From assembly GCA_030728235.1 (NCBI GenBank), contig JANRAA010000092.1, positions 1 to 6,766 on the forward strand: a stretch of DNA of 6,766 bases, given 5' to 3'. Positions 1 through 6,524 of the stretch are shown here, in pieces. A program made the translations under genes and the position numbers. The notes under the pieces were generated by a model. The model saw only the letters and a program-made list of their open reading frames with translations. It made no database searches and was not told the DNA's origin. Every line of letters begins with the position of its first letter. The first letter of the stretch is position 1. Origin of the DNA: Flavobacteriales bacterium. Its GTDB lineage: Bacteria; Bacteroidota; Bacteroidia; Flavobacteriales_D; Sanyastnellaceae.

Positions 1-404
1 CGTCTGAGCATTTCTTCTGGTGCAATGGGAGAATGGAAGGTGCGCACTTGTCTGACTTGAGAAACGAAAGGCAACGCTTCTATAGCAGCTATCAAGGTCG
101 AATCGGTAGTTTTTATGGTAATGGCGTTAAACCATTTCGAGCTGTGCAGGTGCTCGATGTTGCCGATAGATAAAACGTCTTGTATGTAATTTGAATTTAC
201 AGGAAGATCTTCTGTGGTAATGGGTTGAGCACTTTTTGCTCTCCGCGCTAGAGCGCGTTCTGAAAGGAATTCTGAAGGGTTGCTGGTGCTAAATGAGGAG
301 TTGTCTTTATCTGAAAACCGAACCCAATATTTGTTCGGGGCCGTGTGACTTAAGCTGCAAACAACATGCAAAAAGTAGAAGCTTGTCAAGAGCAATAATC
401 TCAT
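1..404 (-). CDS. S8 family (subtilisin-like) serine peptidase, N-terminal part, cut by window edge
   Basis: The reading frame opens at ATG 404-402 and stays open to position 1 (134 codons), so the C-terminal part, including any catalytic Asp/His/Ser, lies outside the window. Residues 1 to about 20 (MRLLLLTSFYFLHVVCSLS) form a signal peptide. What follows matches, from memory of the family, the N-terminal prodomain-like region of Bacteroidota exported S8 peptidases: KYWVRFSDKD, then FLSERALARRA, then DLPVNSNYI, then SSKWFNAITI, then IEALPFVSQV. Such proteins are normally secreted, many through the type IX system. The ATG overlaps the TGA of the upstream lipoprotein gene (ATGA), so it is the third gene of a minus-strand operon and probably translationally coupled. 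Family assignment rests on motif recognition only; the catalytic triad cannot be seen here. Confidence 0.82.
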   Translation of the reverse strand, partial: MRLLLLTSFYFLHVVCSLSHTAPNKYWVRFSDKDNSSFSTSNPSEFLSERALARRAKSAQPITTEDLPVNSNYIQDVLSIGNIEHLHSSKWFNAITIKTTDSTLIAAIEALPFVSQVRQVRTFHSPIAPEEMLR

Positions 405-1060
405 TCAGTGCCGTAATCTATAACGCGCATTTCGTATGAAACACCTACAATCTCTTGGTTTTGAAATGTGAGATCGGTAAGTTTTTTATGAATCAATCCT
501 ATTCCTTCAGCGTACACTTCCCAAGCGTCTTCTTGATCGATGAGGTTGATGTTGTTGCGCTGATTTACACGCAACGTCTTCTCAAAGGTCTGTCCGTTCA
601 TCTCGTAAGGCACAGCAATGTTGGAATAACGATAATTCCATACGTCCTCTGTATTATACACATTTCCATCCCAATTGTTTTCTGGCTTGATGGGGAAGGT
701 AAGGCGCACATACCTAATGTTTTCTTCTACACGCTCTGCGGTCGTGGTAGTTCGCTTTTGAAACCAAACATCGGTCAAAGTCCAATCAGCGTCTAAAGTT
801 GGTCTTTTGTAACGTTCCAATCGGGTGGCAAGCTGCCCCTCATTGTCTACAAATTCCTCGGCAACTTTCTCTCTCAAATAGAAGTGGGTGGTATCGTTAA
901 TGGTGCCGTAAGAGATAGAATCCACTTCGTAGTCAATGTATGTGGCTAAACCGTTTGGGAAGTAGTTGTAACCGAAGTCGATGGCTTCGTAGTCCGTTTT
1001 CTTTTTGCAGCTAAAAACGAATGCCCCGCAAACCAGCGCTAAGAGTAGATGTTTTTTCAT
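401..1060 (-). CDS. Predicted lipoprotein of unknown function, Bacteroidota family
   Basis: A 219-residue protein with a lipoprotein signal peptide: MKK, a hydrophobic stretch (residues 5-16), then V-F-S-C with Cys18 as the probable lipidated residue, followed by a basic run KKK. The lipobox is loose (Phe at -2) but typical of Bacteroidota. The mature part has no transmembrane segment. It is rich in Tyr, Asn, Asp and Thr and looks beta-strand-rich, with conserved-looking stretches YIDYEVDSI, LERYKRP, WTLTDVW, VEENIRYVRLTFP, WEVYAEGIGLIHK. I recognise this as a recurring Bacteroidota hypothetical lipoprotein type but know no function or name. Its ATG overlaps the TGA of the MORN-repeat gene by 4 bases, and its own TGA overlaps the peptidase ATG by 4 bases, placing it in the middle of a coupled operon. 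It is probably anchored in the outer membrane; which face is unknown. Confidence 0.88.
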   Translation of the reverse strand: MKKHLLLALVCGAFVFSCKKKTDYEAIDFGYNYFPNGLATYIDYEVDSISYGTINDTTHFYLREKVAEEFVDNEGQLATRLERYKRPTLDADWTLTDVWFQKRTTTTAERVEENIRYVRLTFPIKPENNWDGNVYNTEDVWNYRYSNIAVPYEMNGQTFEKTLRVNQRNNINLIDQEDAWEVYAEGIGLIHKKLTDLTFQNQEIVGVSYEMRVIDYGTE

Positions 1061-2127
1061 CGTGTTTCTACCGATTGTAATTTGCCTTCAAGATAGTGTT
1101 CAATTTTCATGATTCTACCTTTTTCATTGTACCATGTCACTGGTCCATCCAGTAAGTCGTTTACATAGTCGCCTTCGCATTTAACCTGCGTGCCCACCAA
1201 ACGCTCTTTGAATTGAATGCCACCACCTGGCAAAGGTTCTGTCATTTGTTCTCGTATCCATTCCCCTTGGTCGAACCATTCAGTAAATGGGCCATTCTTT
1301 TTTCCACCTTCGTAGTTGTAGGTAGCACTTGGTATGCCGCCCGCGAAGTAGTCGGTGAACTCTCCGTTCTCACGACGAGTAGCTAATTCTACGCCTTTGT
1401 CGTACTTGATGTTTAGCTCTATTTCTCCAGATTTGTTGAACTTGATCCACAAGCCGTCTTTCACGCCTTTGTAGTAGCTTCCTTGTACAAACGGACGTCC
1501 ATTGGCTTCGTACAATTTATACGGGCCGTTGAGCTCATCGTTTTCATAGTTTCCTTCACCCTTCAAGCGCCCGTTTTCAAAATACTCTCTCCATGCGCCA
1601 TTCTTCTGATCGTGTAGGTAAGAATTTTCCATCAGCACCTTGCCCGATTCGAAGTACTCCACCGATTTCCCTTCTCTGAGGTTGTCGACATAGGTTTCTT
1701 TTGTCTTTAAGGTGCCAGATTCAGCATAAAATTCCCACTCGCCTTGCTTGATTTTTTCTACTTTCCCGTCAATCATTTTCTCAGAATAGCTTCCCACAGA
1801 AAGTTTTTTTCCGTTTTTGTGAAAGTTTATCACATCCATTTTCTTGGTGCCGTCTAGGTGATTTACTTCACTCATCTTCTCACCAGTATCGTAATAAAAA
1901 GTGAACGTCCCAGTCGGAATTCCGTCTGTAAATTGTCCGCGATAGTAAAGCTTCCCCGTTGGGTAAACCCGCACCCACAGCCCTTGTCGGCCTTTATCGT
2001 TGGTTACGTTGTAGTCTACCCCAGCTTCACCTTCAGGTAACGAATTATTGCCAGGTTGAGCCATGCTCACGAGTGAGATTAGGCAAAAGAAAAGGGTAAA
2101 AATTGTCAGTCGCATTACATCTTTCAT
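1057..2127 (-). CDS. Exported MORN-repeat protein (YwqK/COG2849-like)
   Basis: From the chosen ATG at 2127 the protein has 356 residues. Residues 1-23 (MKDVMRL, hydrophobic core, then SMAQ) form a signal peptide with likely cleavage after Ala23. Residues 49-349 are about eleven MORN_2-type repeats of the form G-x-W-x-x-Y-x-x-x-G-x-L, as in GEWEFYAESGTL and GAWREYFENGRL. Starts at 129, 153, 177, 201 and 225 are exactly 24 residues apart. Databases often call such proteins 'toxin-antitoxin YwqK family antitoxin', but a signal peptide and the absence of an adjacent toxin argue against that role. The frame stays open upstream to 2376, but that extension overlaps mdh on the other strand and lacks a signal peptide, so it is rejected; Met at 2115 is an alternative start. 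It is the first gene of the minus-strand operon. Its function is unknown; a surface or periplasmic scaffold is a guess. Confidence 0.88.
   Translation of the reverse strand: MKDVMRLTIFTLFFCLISLVSMAQPGNNSLPEGEAGVDYNVTNDKGRQGLWVRVYPTGKLYYRGQFTDGIPTGTFTFYYDTGEKMSEVNHLDGTKKMDVINFHKNGKKLSVGSYSEKMIDGKVEKIKQGEWEFYAESGTLKTKETYVDNLREGKSVEYFESGKVLMENSYLHDQKNGAWREYFENGRLKGEGNYENDELNGPYKLYEANGRPFVQGSYYKGVKDGLWIKFNKSGEIELNIKYDKGVELATRRENGEFTDYFAGGIPSATYNYEGGKKNGPFTEWFDQGEWIREQMTEPLPGGGIQFKERLVGTQVKCEGDYVNDLLDGPVTWYNEKGRIMKIEHYLEGKLQSVETR
1081..1983 (-). repeat. MORN_2-type repeat array, about 11 units
   Basis: This covers residues 49-349 of the exported protein started at 2127. Units begin near residues 49, 73, 97, 129, 153, 177, 201, 225, 255, 279 and 328. 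The central five are in perfect 24-residue register. The irregular gaps are insertions of about 8 residues (before 129) and 6 residues (before 255), and a 49-residue step before the last unit that could hide a decayed repeat around residue 303. Repeats are recognisable at protein level only; the DNA copies have diverged. Confidence 0.8.
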
Positions 2128-2201
2128 CGGCTTCGAAGTTACATAATTTGTGTGCCTAATTTCTAAGGGCAAACGGCGGGTTCTAAACAAAAATTGTTTC
2201 G

Positions 2202-2209
2202 TAATTTTG
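2202..2209 (+). promoter_or_regulatory. Candidate Bacteroidota -7 promoter box for mdh
   Basis: TAATTTTG matches the Bacteroidota housekeeping -7 consensus TAnnTTTG exactly and lies 66 bases before the mdh ATG. It would give a 5' leader of roughly 60 bases. No clear -33 TTTG is present at the usual 19-21 base spacing, so the call rests on the -7 box alone. It sits in the divergent region shared with the MORN-repeat operon, for which I see no equally good box. Confidence 0.45.
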
Positions 2210-2275
2210 TCGCAATAAACGGGGGCAACCCTTTTTGTTGAAGCACTCAATTTGAAAACCATAATTCGTTCTTTC

Positions 2276-3217
2276 ATGAAAGTTACAGTAGTAGGAGCAG
2301 GCAATGTGGGCGCAACGTGCGCCGATGTATTGGCCACCCGCGAAATCGCAAATGAAGTAGTACTTCTCGATATCAAAGAAGGCTATGCCGAAGGTAAAGC
2401 TCTCGATATCTGGGAAACAGCTCCTATCAATTTGTACGATACACGCACAATCGGTTCAACCAATGATTATTCCAAAACTGCCGATTCTGAAGTTGTTGTG
2501 ATAACTTCTGGTCTGCCACGTAAGCCTGGAATGAGCAGAGACGATTTGATCGCTACAAATGCAGGCATCGTGAAGAGCGTTACCGAAAACGTGATTAAGT
2601 ATTCTCCAAATGCGAAAATCATCGTCGTTTCGAACCCGCTTGACGTGATGACTTACTGTGCTTACCTAAGCGCAAAAGTAGACAGTAGCAAGGTTTTCGG
2701 TATGGCTGGTATCCTCGATACTGCTCGCTACCGCGCGTTCCTTGCTGAAGCTTTGGATGTTTCTCCAAAGGATATTCAAGCTGTTTTGATGGGCGGACAT
2801 GGAGACACAATGGTTCCACTTCCACGTTACACAACAGTAGGTGGTATTCCAGTTACTGAGCTTATCGACAGCGAAAAATTGGATGCAATTGTTGAGCGTA
2901 CAAAGAAAGGTGGCGGCGAAATCGTGAACCTACTTGGTACTTCAGCGTGGTATGCACCAGGTGCTGCAGCAGCTCAAATGGTTGAAGCGATCGTTCGCGA
3001 CCAAAAACGTGTTTTCCCAGTTTGTGCTTGGCTTGATGGTCAGTACGGTCTAAAAAATATCTACTTGGGTGTTCCTGTGAAACTAGGTAAGAACGGTATC
3101 GAAGAAATCATCGAACTTCAATTGAACGATGCTGAGAAAGCATTGCTCGCCGACTCTGCAAAAGCAGTGCGTGAAGTAATGGATGTGCTCGACAACATGA
3201 ACAGCGTGCAAGCGTAA
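2276..3217 (+). CDS. mdh: Malate dehydrogenase (NAD-dependent, LDH-like type)
   Basis: Oxidises malate to oxaloacetate with NAD+ in the cytoplasm (TCA cycle). The protein has 313 residues, the usual length of the family. The N-terminal Rossmann fold shows GAGNVGA (7-13) and Asp32, the residue that normally selects NAD over NADP. The substrate loop RKPGMSR (82-88) carries Arg82, the position that marks malate rather than lactate dehydrogenases, and Arg88. Other key residues are Asn120 in SNP, Asp148 and Arg151 in LDTARY, and catalytic His175 in GGHGDT. I chose ATG 2276 because the protein then begins MKVTVVGAG, as in homologues; an in-frame TTG at 2252 would add eight residues unlike the family. 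Codon choice (many GGT, CGT, ATC, TAC, AAC) looks more selected than in the neighbours, consistent with high expression. It appears monocistronic, followed by a strong terminator. Confidence 0.97.
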   Translation: MKVTVVGAGNVGATCADVLATREIANEVVLLDIKEGYAEGKALDIWETAPINLYDTRTIGSTNDYSKTADSEVVVITSGLPRKPGMSRDDLIATNAGIVKSVTENVIKYSPNAKIIVVSNPLDVMTYCAYLSAKVDSSKVFGMAGILDTARYRAFLAEALDVSPKDIQAVLMGGHGDTMVPLPRYTTVGGIPVTELIDSEKLDAIVERTKKGGGEIVNLLGTSAWYAPGAAAAQMVEAIVRDQKRVFPVCAWLDGQYGLKNIYLGVPVKLGKNGIEEIIELQLNDAEKALLADSAKAVREVMDVLDNMNSVQA

Positions 3218-3236
3218 GTTCTAGTCTGAAAATATG

Positions 3237-3270
3237 AAAGGGTGGTCTCAATGAGGTCACCCTTTTTTTT
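3237..3270 (+). terminator. Rho-independent terminator after mdh
   Basis: A 10-base-pair stem GGGTGGTCTC / GAGGTCACCC (two G-T wobbles) closes a 3-base AAT loop. It is flanked by AAA before and eight T after, which could lengthen the stem by three A-T pairs. It starts about 20 bases after the mdh stop codon and should separate mdh from the next plus-strand gene. Confidence 0.9.
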
Positions 3271-3281
3271 GCCTCGCTATC

Positions 3282-3313
3282 TTTTGAATGGAATTTATGT
3301 TTCTTTACTTTTT
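3282..3313 (+). promoter_or_regulatory. Possible promoter for the DUF6268-like gene
   Basis: TTTTG (3282-3286) is followed after 19 bases by TACTTTTT (3306-3313), one base off the Bacteroidota -7 box TAnnTTTG and at the right spacing from a -33 element. It lies just after the mdh terminator. A start a few bases past the box would leave a leader of only about 5-15 bases. The region is T-rich, so a chance match is quite possible. Confidence 0.3.
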
Positions 3314-3324
3314 TTTCGGAACAG

Positions 3325-4200
3325 ATGAAGATGCGCATCCATTACCTCATTTTAAGTTTGATTCTTTTTTGTAATACCCTGTCAGGCCAGCAGTTTATTG
3401 ATCTTGTGAAGCTTGAATACCGCGTTTCTCCGAACAATGAGGTGCTCGATTCCACGAATACTGGCTTCAACATCGCTTACGCGGATGCGAGTGCACTCGT
3501 TCCGCTGAAAGTGGATTCCGTAAATTATATTCTTGCTGGTTTTGCTCACTCTACTTTGGTGCTCGATGGCGATGTTTTTCAAAGCAATACGCTTCAAATT
3601 GGCTGGCAGCACTCTTGGAACGATGCGTGGAAAAGTACTTTTTTGCTGCTGCCGAAGTCGAGCGCTAAACGCGGTAAGCTCAGTCAAGGTGATTTTCAAT
3701 TTGGTGGATTGGTGATTGTCTCAAAAACCAAGTCGCCAACTTTTCAATGGAAATTCGGTGCCTATGTCAATGGTGATAAATTCGGACCGTTGACGGTTCC
3801 TATTTTTGGCTTCAAATGGCAAGCGTCATCTACATTTCAAATCGATGCTACGCTGCCTCTGGGAGCAACTGTGCGAAAAACGTTGAATGATAGACTCCAT
3901 GCAGGCATAGTGTACAGTGGTAGAAAATACTCATACAACGCAAATGATGCGTACTTGGAGGTCGGTGAAAACAATGTTTGGGGCTTCGCCGATGTCTATG
4001 TGACGCGTTCTTTGGTGCTGAATCTTCGGGCCGGACATTCCATCCTGCGAGATTATCAGTTTTTCAAGAAGGAAGATTTGGTAGATGTATCTTTTGGATC
4101 TTTTGAACTTGGCGATAACCGTTCTCCGCTAACCGGGTCATTGAGTCAGGGGTATTCGTTTCATGCCGGACTGATCTGGAGAATCAATCTCGATAAATAA
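3325..4200 (+). CDS. Exported beta-barrel-like protein, probable DUF6268 family
   Basis: A 291-residue protein with a signal peptide (MKMRIHYLILSLILFCNTLSG, probable cleavage near residue 21 before QQ). The mature chain has no hydrophobic helix. It is built of alternating polar/aromatic stretches such as FIDLVKLEYRV, FQWKFGAYVNG, VPIFGFKWQ, LHAGIVYSGRKYSY and FHAGLIWRI, as expected of an outer-membrane beta-barrel. The FG-W-x(n)-LPLGATV segment followed by a L-x-A-G strand resembles what I remember of DUF6268, a Bacteroidota family without known function; this needs a profile search. The ATG at 3325 is used; ATG 3331 (MRIHYL) is equally possible and also leaves a good signal peptide. The gene is separated from mdh by a terminator and converges on the FG-GAP gene with 23 bases between stop codons. 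Confidence 0.85.
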   Translation: MKMRIHYLILSLILFCNTLSGQQFIDLVKLEYRVSPNNEVLDSTNTGFNIAYADASALVPLKVDSVNYILAGFAHSTLVLDGDVFQSNTLQIGWQHSWNDAWKSTFLLLPKSSAKRGKLSQGDFQFGGLVIVSKTKSPTFQWKFGAYVNGDKFGPLTVPIFGFKWQASSTFQIDATLPLGATVRKTLNDRLHAGIVYSGRKYSYNANDAYLEVGENNVWGFADVYVTRSLVLNLRAGHSILRDYQFFKKEDLVDVSFGSFELGDNRSPLTGSLSQGYSFHAGLIWRINLDK

Positions 4201-4223
4201 CAACCCGCGCTTGGTTTCCCAAG

Positions 4224-6473
4224 TTAGTTCACCAGCACTTTTGCTGTCAACGTGGCTTTAGCCGTTGGTACAATAACCGTATAAAGTCCGGAACTTAAAG
4301 AAGATACATCGACGGTGATGTTGTTGCTGCCAAATCCTTCACTCACCTTTTTTCCCAACATATCGAAGATAAAGTAGTAATGCACACCGTCATTCGGCAT
4401 CACCACTGTGAATTGGTCTTCAGCCGGATTTGGGTAAACAGTAAGATTTTCAGCATTGTAGCTTTCAACCGTGGGAACTGGATCAACAGCATCTCCATCA
4501 AAGTATATCAATCCTCCATTGATGATGCCGTAAAACATGTCCCACTTGCCGTCGTGGTCTATATCCTCAACCCAAACGGCTGAACGATCGCCTTCTCTGA
4601 ATCCATCCAAGCTGAATGGTTCTGCATCGAACAATCCGGTGATGTTGTCGTTGATGTTGTTGAACAATTGTATGGTACCTGTTTCATTTCCAAGAAATAG
4701 GTGCAATACATCATTGGTGTCGCGCACCATGTTTGGAACGCTGTATCCGTTTATCCCAAGATACGTGGTTGCCGAAACACCTCCCAAAGAATCGCCTGCA
4801 GCACCCTGAACCCTTGTCCACAAAGGAAAACTTGTAGTACCCGTATTTCTGAAATAGTTCACCAGGCCAAGTTTTTCTCCAATTAGTAGATCAAGTTTTC
4901 CGTCGTTGTCGACATCAAAAATCTGCGGTGTAGCAAATTGGCCGATGTCAATAACAGTGCCTTGTGAATCGGTAATGGCTGCTGCTTCAAGTACGAAATT
5001 CGCTTCGTTTCCAACCCCAGCGGTATTTTCGAAATAGTGCAATATGCCTGTCTCTTCACCAAGAATCATGTCCCAATCGCCATCCCCATCAAGGTCGCCG
5101 AAACTCGGGTATATGCTTTCGATAGCATACGATGGAATGTCGAGCCAATTCAAATCTACCAAGGTGTAGGCGGGTGCTTCAGCAGTTCCTGTATTCCGAA
5201 AGAGTGCGAGCTGTGATGGCAAGACGTCAATTTCTTCGAAGTATTCTTTGTTTGCAACAACCAAGTCTTTCAGTCCGTCGCCATCGTAGTCGAATAAAAC
5301 GGGGTAGGCGCCGCGGCCAACTTCAATCATTTGGTCTTGCAAAAAATTATCTTGGACAAATGTGAAGTCGGGAAGATCTTCTTGTCCTTCGTTGATGTAA
5401 AACCAAACGCTGTGGTCGTCGTCTCCGTCGAAACGGCTATTTGGTGCTACCAATAAGTCAGATATACCATCGTTGTTGATGTCTTCATAGTACGCAGCAG
5501 GAAAACGTTGAAGAGCAACCGCAGGTCCACTTCCATTGTTAACCGGGAATGCTGGGTCAACAGAAATGGTGCTGTCTTGTCCATCAATAGCGTCTTCCAA
5601 TTTCAATAAAATCAGGTTGTTGTAAGTTACATCACCTATAATAATGTCTTTGATGCCGTTTTGATCGACATCGATGTCTAACAAAGAACCGCCTGCATGC
5701 AATGCTCTCGATTCTGCGCTTCGCGGATCGGCAACTTGAAAAGGACATTGAAAATCTTCAGCGTATATAACCACATTGCTCTCTGTGCTTTCGTTAAACA
5801 TCCCATAGCAGCGGTTGATGCACTCAAATTGAAGTAGCGAGCAATCGCCTTGGTCAACTCCAGTGCCTCGGAAATAGTAAAGCGTCGTGGCCGATTCAGT
5901 AAACGTTATGATATCAATGTCGCCATCGCCGTCGTGATCGCCGATAATCGGCAAGTCCATAGAAAGACAAACCAACGGCAACTCCGTATCACCAGCGCCA
6001 AAATCAAAAGTTCCAAAAAGTTGATTTGTAAAGAGCTCGAATTGAAGTCCAGACTCAGTAGTGGAAATGTTTCTGTAGACTTTAATGCTCGATTGAAAGT
6101 TTGTGAAGATGTCTTCTTTTCCATCGCAGTCGAAATCGCGCAACAGCGCCCACTCCTTTAACACAGGAAATGCTTCTGCATATTCGGGAGCATACTTGTA
6201 GCTTATCGCGCCAGGTGTTGGATCCATGTTCAAGAAAACCAATTTTCTCCCGCCGTCACGATCGAAAATAAAAAGGTCTTTGTCACCATCTAAATCTACG
6301 TCGATGCGAGAAAATTGAGGGGCGGTTAATCCGCCGGTCCAGGCGTTTGCCAAGGTTCCAGCTTCTTCGCTAACCATCAGACTCAAGTCTCTAATGAAGT
6401 TGATTTGCGCTGTGCACATACTTACGAGCAAAAAACAACCAAGTGTCAATCCGCTACTAATCTTGAAACCCAT
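4224..6473 (-). CDS. Secreted FG-GAP/VCBS repeat protein with T9SS type A sorting domain
   Basis: A 749-residue exported protein. Residues 1-22 (MGFKISSG, hydrophobic core, MCTA) form a signal peptide. Residues 58-645 hold FG-GAP/VCBS-type repeats, each with a calcium-loop motif D-x-D-x-D-G-x-x-D, for example DLDGDGDWD at 460 and DVDNDGKLD at 520; intact loops start at 58, 113, 179, 268, 331, 395, 460, 520 and 637. Such repeats fold as beta-propeller blades. The C-terminus (about 677-749) is a type IX sorting domain: VYPNPAEDQFTV, then MLGKKV, then SSLSSGLYTVIV, ending KVLVN. The protein is therefore predicted to cross the outer membrane by T9SS and be released or attached to the surface. Adhesion or ligand binding is the usual guess for such proteins; no catalytic domain is seen. 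ATG 6473 gives the signal peptide directly. It is transcribed alone, divergent from the gene at 6525. Confidence 0.95.
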   Translation of the reverse strand: MGFKISSGLTLGCFLLVSMCTAQINFIRDLSLMVSEEAGTLANAWTGGLTAPQFSRIDVDLDGDKDLFIFDRDGGRKLVFLNMDPTPGAISYKYAPEYAEAFPVLKEWALLRDFDCDGKEDIFTNFQSSIKVYRNISTTESGLQFELFTNQLFGTFDFGAGDTELPLVCLSMDLPIIGDHDGDGDIDIITFTESATTLYYFRGTGVDQGDCSLLQFECINRCYGMFNESTESNVVIYAEDFQCPFQVADPRSAESRALHAGGSLLDIDVDQNGIKDIIIGDVTYNNLILLKLEDAIDGQDSTISVDPAFPVNNGSGPAVALQRFPAAYYEDINNDGISDLLVAPNSRFDGDDDHSVWFYINEGQEDLPDFTFVQDNFLQDQMIEVGRGAYPVLFDYDGDGLKDLVVANKEYFEEIDVLPSQLALFRNTGTAEAPAYTLVDLNWLDIPSYAIESIYPSFGDLDGDGDWDMILGEETGILHYFENTAGVGNEANFVLEAAAITDSQGTVIDIGQFATPQIFDVDNDGKLDLLIGEKLGLVNYFRNTGTTSFPLWTRVQGAAGDSLGGVSATTYLGINGYSVPNMVRDTNDVLHLFLGNETGTIQLFNNINDNITGLFDAEPFSLDGFREGDRSAVWVEDIDHDGKWDMFYGIINGGLIYFDGDAVDPVPTVESYNAENLTVYPNPAEDQFTVVMPNDGVHYYFIFDMLGKKVSEGFGSNNITVDVSSLSSGLYTVIVPTAKATLTAKVLVN
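4227..4445 (-). other. T9SS type A C-terminal sorting domain (coding segment)
   Basis: These are residues 677-749 of the FG-GAP protein. The domain opens with L-T-V-YPNPAEDQFTV, has the central FDMLGKKV strand and the DVSSLSSGLYTVIV strand, and ends KVLVN, the arrangement of the Por secretion (TIGR04183-type) domain. It implies that the organism carries the type IX machinery, none of whose components is in this window. Confidence 0.93.
4539..6302 (-). repeat. FG-GAP/VCBS calcium-loop repeat array
   Basis: This spans residues 58-645 of the secreted protein. Nine intact D-x-D-x-D-G-x-x-D-like loops recur every 52-89 residues, mostly 60-66. Several units continue with a YFRNTG or YFENT strand, and some with a tail such as TAEAPAYTLV, a pattern common in VCBS repeats. 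A tenth, decayed unit lies near residues 583-605. Repeats are evident in the protein, not as near-identical DNA. Confidence 0.88.
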
Positions 6474-6524
6474 ATCTTCGAAGTTGAATATTATAGACCA
6501 ATTTATTTCTGAAAGTTAAGCAAA
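6474..6524. promoter_or_regulatory. Divergent intergenic region between the FG-GAP and membrane-protein genes
   Basis: Only 51 A/T-rich bases separate two divergent start codons, so promoters for both must overlap here or lie inside the genes. On the plus strand, TATTTCTG (6504-6511) is one base off the Bacteroidota -7 box, with a TTG 17 bases upstream (6484-6486), slightly too close for the usual spacing. On the minus strand I see only TATAAT-like sequence and no good consensus. Confidence 0.3.

Noticed and set aside
244..257. Inverted repeat CGCGCT-AG-AGCGCG
   Set aside because: It lies within the peptidase coding region where Arg/Ala codons (RALARR) create it, and the 2-base loop is too short for a full hairpin.
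455..796. Open frame on the plus strand opposite the lipoprotein gene, and similar ones opposite the MORN, mdh and FG-GAP genes
   Set aside because: They are antisense to well-supported genes, show no domain, signal peptide or low-complexity signature of their own, and look like chance openings.
2221..2236. GGGGGCAACCC followed by five T in the mdh leader, as a possible attenuator
   Set aside because: The stem is only three base pairs with a tiny loop, too weak for a terminator, and mdh is not a typical attenuated gene.
2252..2275. TTG start for mdh adding eight residues
   Set aside because: Family members begin directly with the MKVTVVGAG-type strand; ATG 2276 fits this and the extension has no supporting motif.
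2271..2282. Perfect 12-base palindrome CTTTCATGAAAG across the mdh start codon
   Set aside because: A 12-base palindrome is expected about once or twice in a window this size, and as a hairpin it would have only four weak base pairs.
2128..2376. In-frame upstream extension of the MORN-repeat gene (83 extra codons)
   Set aside because: It runs antisense through the start of mdh, has no signal peptide or repeat at its front, and would bury the clear signal peptide that begins at 2127.
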